A program made the position numbers and the translations under genes. A stretch of 10,454 nt of DNA from an uncultured Clostridium sp. GTDB taxonomy: Bacteria; Bacillota; Clostridia; TANB77; CAG-508. Within the stretch, counting starts at the first letter, position 1, and each line of letters begins with the position of its first letter. Shown here in pieces: positions 4,723-10,454 of the stretch. Location of the stretch: positions 1-10,454 of the forward strand of contig URZW01000037.1 in NCBI GenBank assembly GCA_900552555.1, written 5' to 3'. The notes under the pieces are model-generated. The model was not told where the DNA came from. It worked only from the letters and a program-made list of their open reading frames with translations, and did not search any database.

Positions 4723-5946
4723 CTATTTTATAAGTTGTATATAATTTAAAACATTAAATACAAGAGAAACCACCAAAATTCCAGCAACAACCAACATAAT
4801 TTTAGAATTATTCTCAATATTTAGTTCTTTATATAGAACATCATATTTAGTCTTAATCTCACTATACAACCTATCCAACTCAAAAGTTTTACCCAAAATG
4901 TAATTTATTTTTGAGCCAACCTCATCTTCAGTAACATCTAAAATCCAAATATTTCTAGTAAACTCTATAAATTTTTTTCTAGCACTTTTCAAATTCGAAG
5001 CTTTTTTAAATTCAACCTCCAACTTTTTCAAATAAATCTTTTTATACAAATTTAAAATATATGTATAAAAATACTCATTTTCAAACTTATCTGGTAATTC
5101 AGTAAAATTATTTATATCACTACTAGAAGTAAATAAAACCACACCTTGTTTTGTAAAACCAAACTTAGCATATTTCCATTCAGAAAATTGAGTAGCTTTA
5201 CTCTTATCTAAATCCACTGAATTATCCGCTGGTAAAAAATTTGCATATTTATTAAAATTATACTCTATATTTTCAAACTTTTTATTTACATTCCAAGCTT
5301 CTCTATCTATGCACACATATGAATATGTCAAAAATTTTTGAGTATCTATATCAAGTTTCATTGTTTCCAAATCAGAGCCAGTAATTCCTTTAATAAATTC
5401 TGTTAGCTTATTAACATTATCAAAAGTACTTGTTTGCAAATATATTTTATCATAATTATTTAAAGCAGTTTCCTGGTTTATCTCTCTAAATTTATAATTA
5501 AAATTCAATACATCTGAAAAACTATTGCTTTCTTCAATATTTGTTTTCATTGTAAAAAAACATATTCCTGTATTAAAGCATATAACCTCTATTTTTCTGA
5601 CATTAAAAAATATCCCTTTTTCTTCTGCTTTTCCCTGTATATCTTCTTTTAATTTATATTCAAAAATTGTACATGGATATTTACTCAAAACCGCTGATTT
5701 TGTATCATCAGGCAATTCTTTTAATCTTTCTAATTTTGTACCAGAATGCGAAAAACTTGTAAAAAGATATTCTCGTGTTTTAGGTGAAAAATAATTATAC
5801 AAATCTAAATCTTTATTTTTTTGAAATACTCTTAATGAAAATCTTTTATCTCTTATTAAACTTAATAAATATTTTTGATATTTACTCTCCTTTACAACAA
5901 AAGGATGTATAAAATATGTATATTGGTAGTTTGTCTTTAGTTCCAT
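4723..5946 (-). CDS. Unrecognised tail-anchored membrane protein
   Basis: I do not recognise this 407-residue protein. There is no N-terminal signal. Residues 1-380 look soluble and are rich in Lys, Asn, Phe and Tyr. A single C-terminal hydrophobic helix at about 382-404 (IMLVVAGILVVSLVFNVLNY) is followed by only a few residues, so the bulk probably faces the cytoplasm. The region before the helix (about 300-380) looks largely helical, with alternating charged and hydrophobic residues that could support a coiled coil. A two-helix CorA-like transporter was considered, but there is only one helix and no GMN motif. The start is the first ATG, with a poor ribosome site (GGAA, or AAGGGA further up). 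It follows the WG-repeat gene by 98 nt without a clear terminator and precedes acpS by 41 nt. Confidence 0.72.
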   Translation of the reverse strand: MELKTNYQYTYFIHPFVVKESKYQKYLLSLIRDKRFSLRVFQKNKDLDLYNYFSPKTREYLFTSFSHSGTKLERLKELPDDTKSAVLSKYPCTIFEYKLKEDIQGKAEEKGIFFNVRKIEVICFNTGICFFTMKTNIEESNSFSDVLNFNYKFREINQETALNNYDKIYLQTSTFDNVNKLTEFIKGITGSDLETMKLDIDTQKFLTYSYVCIDREAWNVNKKFENIEYNFNKYANFLPADNSVDLDKSKATQFSEWKYAKFGFTKQGVVLFTSSSDINNFTELPDKFENEYFYTYILNLYKKIYLKKLEVEFKKASNLKSARKKFIEFTRNIWILDVTEDEVGSKINYILGKTFELDRLYSEIKTKYDVLYKELNIENNSKIMLVVAGILVVSLVFNVLNYIQLIK

Positions 5947-6044
5947 TTTTTATTCCGTTCCCTTCTCTTTAACAAAAATCACATTACACTATTTAAGTAA
6001 TTTCGAATTTTGCATCATATGTATCATTTGTTATATAATTTTTA

Positions 6045-7568
6045 CTACAATTGATTATAATAATTCATATTAATATCACTACCCAAATGCCATCTTCCTA
6101 TAAAATCAATTAATAAATAATCATCTAAATTATAAGTTGGTTCTTGTACGACATTTCCTTTACCATCGATACTTCCCCATTTTCCGTCTTTTTTAACAGC
6201 TGCAAATCCATAATCATTTTGTTCCATAGCATCATCATAAATATAATCAACAACAACTTTTCCAGCTTTATCAACAAAACCATATTTTCCATCTTTTTTA
6301 CTTAAAAATAATGTTCTAGATGTAAAAATATCAGATTCTTGTTTCTCTTCAAATTTAAAATTATAATATTTATAACTATTATCAACTCTTAATTTTAAAT
6401 AGCCTTTACTTTCATTTAACTCTGATAAAATTCCAGATGCTTTTTCATCTAAATTACTATTTAAAATCTTAGCATTAAAATTACTATCTTCTGCAACATA
6501 TAAATCAGCCTTTTCATTAAAAGTTATTGAAGAATATTCAAATGGTAATTTTTCTTCTTTATTGCTATTTATTATTCCATATTTGCCATCTTTACTTGCT
6601 ATAAACATACCAACTTTTGTTTCCTTCAAGCTATCATATTGAGCATCTATTAGAACTTCTCCATTTGTATTCATCACACCACATTTATCTGATTTCATAA
6701 ATATTACAGCATTTTCTTGATTTGCTAATATTTGTTTAATTGAATCAAATCCAGTTGTTAAAACATCTTCTCCTGCTTTATTTACAACTTTTTGTTTTCC
6801 TGAAATTGTAACAACATACATATCATTTCCATAAACTTTTTCAATTGAATCATATTTAGCCTCTAAAATTTGTGTATTTGAATAATCTACAATTCCATAT
6901 TTTCCACTATCATTTTTTACAATAAATCCTGATTTATTATCTTTTCCTAATACATCTATGTCTGCATATTGAGCTTGTACAACTGTTTTACCGTCACCAT
7001 CTACAATTCCATATTTACTGTCTTTTTTTACCTTAAATGAATTTTCTATTTCTGGTATTACTGATATTTCATCATACTCAATTGGTATTATTTCATTTCC
7101 AGTCAAATCTATCAAACCAAATTTACCATCTTTTTGTACTTTAAGTACACTTTTTTCATACCATAAATTTCCATCTTTATCTTGATTTTGTATAGCTTCA
7201 ACCTTATCATATTGTGTAAATATTTCTTGATTTTTGTCATTTAATACTTTTGTTTTGTAATCACCTGTATCATAATTTACATCATATGTGCAAATAAATA
7301 CACCTGATTTTGAATTTGGTACTACTATCATTTCTTTATATGATGGGTCTATTACATTGTTTCCTGTTGAATCTATTACCCCCCATTTATTGTCTTTATA
7401 TGATGCAAAGTAATTTTTTGTTGTTATTTTTCCTGATGTTGTATCTTTGCTTAATAATCCTTTTATTATAAATATAAACATGATTATTACTACTATTGCA
7501 ATCGCAACTGCAAATACTTTTTTCATGTTTAATTTTGGTTCTGAATCATATCTTCTTCCTCTACTCAT
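6045..7568 (-). CDS. Membrane-anchored WG-repeat protein
   Basis: This 507-residue protein has a short basic N-terminus, one membrane helix (about 16-36) and a long, probably extracytoplasmic region of WG (KWG) beta-repeats. Repeat cores include NKWGVID (60-66), GKFGLID (148-154), SKYGIVD (184-190), GKYGIVD (222-228), DKCGVMN (294-300), GKYGIIN (328-334), GKYGFVD (427-433) and GKWGSID (462-468). They are mostly followed by a G-N/K-x-V/I strand and a Y-D turn. The middle (about 350-420) is degenerate. WG repeats are thought to form a propeller-like or solenoid binding surface; no enzyme activity is implied. AGGAGG (7575-7580) with a 6-nt spacer supports the ATG. It follows spoIIE but has its own promoter, so a sporulation role is only a possibility. 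Confidence 0.88.
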   Translation of the reverse strand: MSRGRRYDSEPKLNMKKVFAVAIAIVVIIMFIFIIKGLLSKDTTSGKITTKNYFASYKDNKWGVIDSTGNNVIDPSYKEMIVVPNSKSGVFICTYDVNYDTGDYKTKVLNDKNQEIFTQYDKVEAIQNQDKDGNLWYEKSVLKVQKDGKFGLIDLTGNEIIPIEYDEISVIPEIENSFKVKKDSKYGIVDGDGKTVVQAQYADIDVLGKDNKSGFIVKNDSGKYGIVDYSNTQILEAKYDSIEKVYGNDMYVVTISGKQKVVNKAGEDVLTTGFDSIKQILANQENAVIFMKSDKCGVMNTNGEVLIDAQYDSLKETKVGMFIASKDGKYGIINSNKEEKLPFEYSSITFNEKADLYVAEDSNFNAKILNSNLDEKASGILSELNESKGYLKLRVDNSYKYYNFKFEEKQESDIFTSRTLFLSKKDGKYGFVDKAGKVVVDYIYDDAMEQNDYGFAAVKKDGKWGSIDGKGNVVQEPTYNLDDYLLIDFIGRWHLGSDINMNYYNQL

Positions 7569-7597
7569 GTTTGCCCTCCTCTATTTTTTCTTCATAA

Positions 7598-7626
7598 AAT
7601 ATATCATATAATTGGGGTATTTTCAA
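7598..7626 (-). promoter_or_regulatory. Promoter of the WG-repeat gene
   Basis: On the minus strand TTGAAA (7626-7621) and TATATT (7603-7598) are separated by 17 bp, each 5/6 to the sigma-A consensus. Start is expected near 7591, giving a leader of about 23 nt. It lies between the spoIIE terminator and the gene, so the WG-repeat gene need not depend on spoIIE transcription. Confidence 0.72.
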
Positions 7627-7633
7627 GGTATTT

Positions 7634-7667
7634 AAAAAAACAATATGATAAATTTCATATTGTTTTT
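7634..7667 (-). terminator. Terminator of spoIIE
   Basis: ACAATATGA (7640-7648) and TCATATTGT (7655-7663) form a perfect stem with a 6-nt loop, flanked by A-runs and T-runs that extend it to 13 bp. On the minus strand a run of seven Ts follows (7640-7634). The stem overlaps the spoIIE stop codon (7668-7666). Confidence 0.87.
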
Positions 7668-10098
7668 ATGTTTTATCCAAAAATTTGCAAACTACTACAC
7701 TCATATCATCTTTAGCAGTTCCGTAACCATTATCAATAGCCTCATTCAAAACCAAATCAGCAATCTTTTTAGTATTATTAGTCTCAATATCTTCAAGCAA
7801 ATACTTAACCCACAACTCCTTATTTTTATACTCAACATTAGAATCCAAAATACCATCTGAGCACATAAGTAAAATCTCACCAGAAGAAATATCCCTATCA
7901 AAAGACTGCAAACTAGACTCATTAATAATACCAGCAGGAAGAGAATTAGCCTTAATAACCTGCACACTATTTTTAGACTTAATATAAGTCGGACAAGCAC
8001 CACTTTTAATCAATTCCACATTTCCCTTATACAAATCAATAATAGCAATATCCAATGTTGCAAAAATCTCCTCATTTTGATTAATCAAACTTGAATTAAT
8101 CAATTCTAGTGAAGTCTTTTTATCAAAACCTGAAAGTAATAAATTTTCCAACATTTTTAATGCCTTATTACTGCTTTGTCTAGCCTCCTCACCAGAACCC
8201 ATACCATCACTTAACGCAACCAAATATTTTCCATCTTTTAATTTTATACTTAAAAAACTATCTCCAGAAATTCTACTATTAGTTTTTGTAGTTTCTGAAT
8301 TTCCAATTGCCATAACAAATTTGTCATCTGATAAGAAATTAAGTCTTGTCCCAATACTTGCCTCTTGATTTAAAACTATTTTCTCTTTTAAAACTTCTGT
8401 AAGTATTTTTTCTATATAATCAATATCAGTTATATTTGATTTTTCCATATAGATTTCAACTAAAAATCTATCTTCTATTTGTATAGAAATCTCCTGAATT
8501 TCTATATCTTTTTGCTTTAACAATTCTACAATTTGTTTTTTCTGATTAGTAAATTGTTCTTCATTTTTTATATTTTTTTCTATATTTTCTGCAATATTTG
8601 AAATTGCTCTAGACACACCTTGTAACTGTGTTTCTATATTTTTCTTATTTTCTTCAAATTTCTTTTGCCATACAAAATTTGACTTACTAATTTTATATGA
8701 CATATTAATAACTCTTACCATTTGAGCAATATTTTCTTCCAAAAATCCGCTTATTTTTTTATCGTCAAAACCAACTATATAACTATTACATTTTGCAAAA
8801 ATCTCTAACAATGACTCTCTTGTTATTTCTTGTTTATCTACTAATACTTTAAATATTTCATCAACTATCGGTCCATCTGTTTTAGAAATATCATCATATA
8901 ACATATTATCTTCATATCCACTTAAATTATCTAACAATTCTGAAATAAATATTTCTTTATTAGATTGAACCGGTACTTTTTCTATCTCCGTTTCTCGTGT
9001 CTTGTATGTTTTAGCCATTTCCTGAATTGTATCAGAAACATTATTCAATCTCTCAGCAGTTTCTTTACTCTTATTTAAAGCTCTATCCGGAAATACAGGT
9101 AACAACTTAGAATTTCCAACAAACTCCTTAATATTTATCTGTATTGATTTTGGTACTGCCAATAAACCAATTGATGCAATTAAAATTTCTTTAAAATGAA
9201 TCAATTCAACTGTATATCCATTAGAAACATATGCCAAAACAATATTTCCCAAGCAAAATCCTATTATTACACCTAATTTACCAAATTTATTCAATACCCC
9301 TGCAATCATTCCAGAAATTGCATATGCTGCAACCATTATTGGTTCTGATGATGTTATAACACCAAGTGTAACTCCTATTGTAACACCTGCCGTTGTTCCA
9401 ACTAATACACCATTTTTCCATCCTAAAATCAAAACTATTAATATACTTAAAATATTTCTAATTGAAAAACCTAAAACACTTAAATCTCCAAATGCTCCTA
9501 CTGAAATTGCAAGCATTAAACTTGCTCCTAAAATTTCTTCAATAGAAAATGCTTTTGTTTCTCCAAAATCCCTAAATACTATTATAGAATTTACAAATAT
9601 TTTATAAAATACAATTGCTATTATTGAAAAACATATTATTGATAAAACATCATATAAAGTAAATCCTGACATTCCAACTTTTGCTAATTGAATTATAAGT
9701 GTTGATATAAATATGTTTTTAGCTAAATTGACTTTTTCATTTCTTTCATCATCATTATATTTTGGTTTTATTATGTACATTGTTACTATTAATACCAATG
9801 CCGTTAATATATATGCTAATGCTCCACTTATTCCAAATTTTATTGCATTACCAACAATTGCAAATGCAACTATCCCTAGCAATGGAACTGAATTTGATAT
9901 ACATGCTCCTAGCATACTTATACTAAATGGTGAAAGTTCTCCTGTTAGCCCTACCATTGATATCATTAATGACACCACATATATTGGTATGTTTTTTATC
10001 GAAAATACATTTGCAAATATATCTGTTTTCTTTTTTTCTTTTTTATCTTCTTTATAATTTTGATTGTCTATTGTGCTTTCATTTATATTTTGAAACAT
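7666..10098 (-). CDS. spoIIE: Stage II sporulation protein E (PP2C phosphatase)
   Basis: SpoIIE is the septal-membrane serine phosphatase that dephosphorylates SpoIIAA to activate sigma F in the forespore, and it interacts with FtsZ during asymmetric division. The predicted 810 residues match the family (827 in Bacillus subtilis). A polar, lysine-rich N-terminus precedes about ten membrane helices (about 37-325). A central, partly coiled region (about 340-580) and a C-terminal PP2C-type domain (about 590-807) follow. Metal-site motifs are present: SGD (D613), LSDGMGSGEEA (D631), CSDGILD (D748) and KDDMSVVV (D797, D798). ATG 10098 is preferred because AGAGGTGG stands 5 nt upstream. The frame opens at GTG 10107, but that codon lies inside this ribosome site. 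spoIIE heads the minus-strand group but ends in its own terminator. Confidence 0.96.
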   Translation of the reverse strand: MFQNINESTIDNQNYKEDKKEKKKTDIFANVFSIKNIPIYVVSLMISMVGLTGELSPFSISMLGACISNSVPLLGIVAFAIVGNAIKFGISGALAYILTALVLIVTMYIIKPKYNDDERNEKVNLAKNIFISTLIIQLAKVGMSGFTLYDVLSIICFSIIAIVFYKIFVNSIIVFRDFGETKAFSIEEILGASLMLAISVGAFGDLSVLGFSIRNILSILIVLILGWKNGVLVGTTAGVTIGVTLGVITSSEPIMVAAYAISGMIAGVLNKFGKLGVIIGFCLGNIVLAYVSNGYTVELIHFKEILIASIGLLAVPKSIQINIKEFVGNSKLLPVFPDRALNKSKETAERLNNVSDTIQEMAKTYKTRETEIEKVPVQSNKEIFISELLDNLSGYEDNMLYDDISKTDGPIVDEIFKVLVDKQEITRESLLEIFAKCNSYIVGFDDKKISGFLEENIAQMVRVINMSYKISKSNFVWQKKFEENKKNIETQLQGVSRAISNIAENIEKNIKNEEQFTNQKKQIVELLKQKDIEIQEISIQIEDRFLVEIYMEKSNITDIDYIEKILTEVLKEKIVLNQEASIGTRLNFLSDDKFVMAIGNSETTKTNSRISGDSFLSIKLKDGKYLVALSDGMGSGEEARQSSNKALKMLENLLLSGFDKKTSLELINSSLINQNEEIFATLDIAIIDLYKGNVELIKSGACPTYIKSKNSVQVIKANSLPAGIINESSLQSFDRDISSGEILLMCSDGILDSNVEYKNKELWVKYLLEDIETNNTKKIADLVLNEAIDNGYGTAKDDMSVVVCKFLDKT

Positions 10099-10454
10099 CC
10101 TTACCACCTCTTAAACTTTTATAGCATCATTTTACTACTTGTCCTTAGTATTTTTTGTCTTTTTTAGAAAGTGATTCAAAAAAATTTTTTTACATTTTGT
10201 GATATATAATTTATTTTTTCTTTATTATTTATCCATTTATGCTTTATATTCTATTATAATTTGGTGAATTTTGCAATATATTTTCAGTTTTAGTTTTATT
10301 TTTTGAACAGAAAAAGTTACAACTCACTGTCTTAGAAATTTTTGTGTGTAAATTGCCACCTTAAGGGTTATATATTTGATATCATATCCGTTTGATTGGA
10401 GTGAAAAATAGAAAATTTTAAATATAAAACTGAGGAATGCTCACGGAAAAAATG
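10099..10454. other. AT-rich intergenic region upstream of spoIIE
   Basis: No supported gene lies in these 356 bases. They hold the spoIIE ribosome site (10105-10112), candidate promoter elements and a symmetric A7T7 tract (10178-10191) likely to bend DNA. At the right edge a minus-strand frame is open from 10454 to a TAA at 10368, too short and featureless to call the end of a gene. Confidence 0.5.
10147..10179 (-). promoter_or_regulatory. Candidate spoIIE promoter with a long spacer
   Basis: TTGAAT (10179-10174) and AATACT (10152-10147) on the minus strand are 21 bp apart. B. subtilis spoIIE has an unusually long (21-bp) spacer and is activated by Spo0A with sigma A. A GACAAAA stretch within the spacer (10159-10153) resembles the 3' part of a 0A box but lacks the preceding CG. 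The -10 is only 4/6. An alternative is TTGCAA-17 bp-TAGAAT at 10276-10248. Confidence 0.3.

Noticed and set aside
6045..7568. WG-repeat gene as a DNA tandem repeat or CRISPR-like array
   Set aside because: The repeats are conserved only as protein motifs, with irregular spacing and no identical DNA units.
10099..10107. GTG start adding MVR to SpoIIE
   Set aside because: The GTG is part of the AGAGGTGG ribosome site that serves ATG 10098, and nothing resembling a ribosome site precedes it.
10368..10454. Minus-strand open frame running off the right edge
   Set aside because: It has 28 codons with no recognisable motif in very AT-rich DNA, too little to call a partial gene.

Overview
The window is AT-rich, densely coded DNA with strong AGGAGG-type ribosome sites and near-consensus sigma-A promoters. 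It carries a full-length SpoIIE, so the host is very probably an endospore-forming Clostridia-type Firmicute. No rRNA, tRNA, CRISPR array or transposase gene is visible.

Left part (1-1310). A minus-strand gene encodes a membrane-anchored DUF348-G5-3D protein of the YabE/RpfB-like cell-wall type. It has a textbook promoter and a clean hairpin terminator. To its left are a 13-bp inverted repeat and one copy of a short dispersed repeat that recurs near 3350-3494.

Centre left (1365-1670). This is the most interesting part. A short RNA on the plus strand and a 29-codon mRNA on the minus strand are transcribed towards each other, each with its own promoter and terminator. The RNA carries two blocks (12 and 8 nt) complementary to the sequences flanking the start codon of the small gene. 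The two terminator loops are complementary over 6 nt, and both hold a YUNR U-turn motif. The mRNA leader can fold over its own Shine-Dalgarno. This is the layout of the Enterococcus pAD1 par (Fst/RNA II) type I toxin-antitoxin system, but the peptide does not look like Fst. I read it as a previously undescribed par-like type I toxin-antitoxin locus; this is inference from sequence.

Centre (1699-3494). lemA and htpX lie on the plus strand: a membrane-anchored LemA protein, then a membrane zinc metalloprotease, separated by a terminator. A MITE/REP-like element with 27-bp perfect inverted ends follows. It separates htpX from the convergent tatD and has supplied the last codons of tatD.

Right part (3441-10454). 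All genes are on the minus strand, in transcription order: spoIIE, a membrane-anchored WG-repeat protein, an unrecognised 407-residue tail-anchored protein, acpS and tatD. spoIIE ends in a terminator and the WG-repeat gene has its own promoter. The remaining genes are closely spaced and may be cotranscribed. tatD and a yabE-type gene are neighbours in Bacillus subtilis and many relatives. Here lemA-htpX and the small-RNA locus lie between them, which suggests an insertion or rearrangement.
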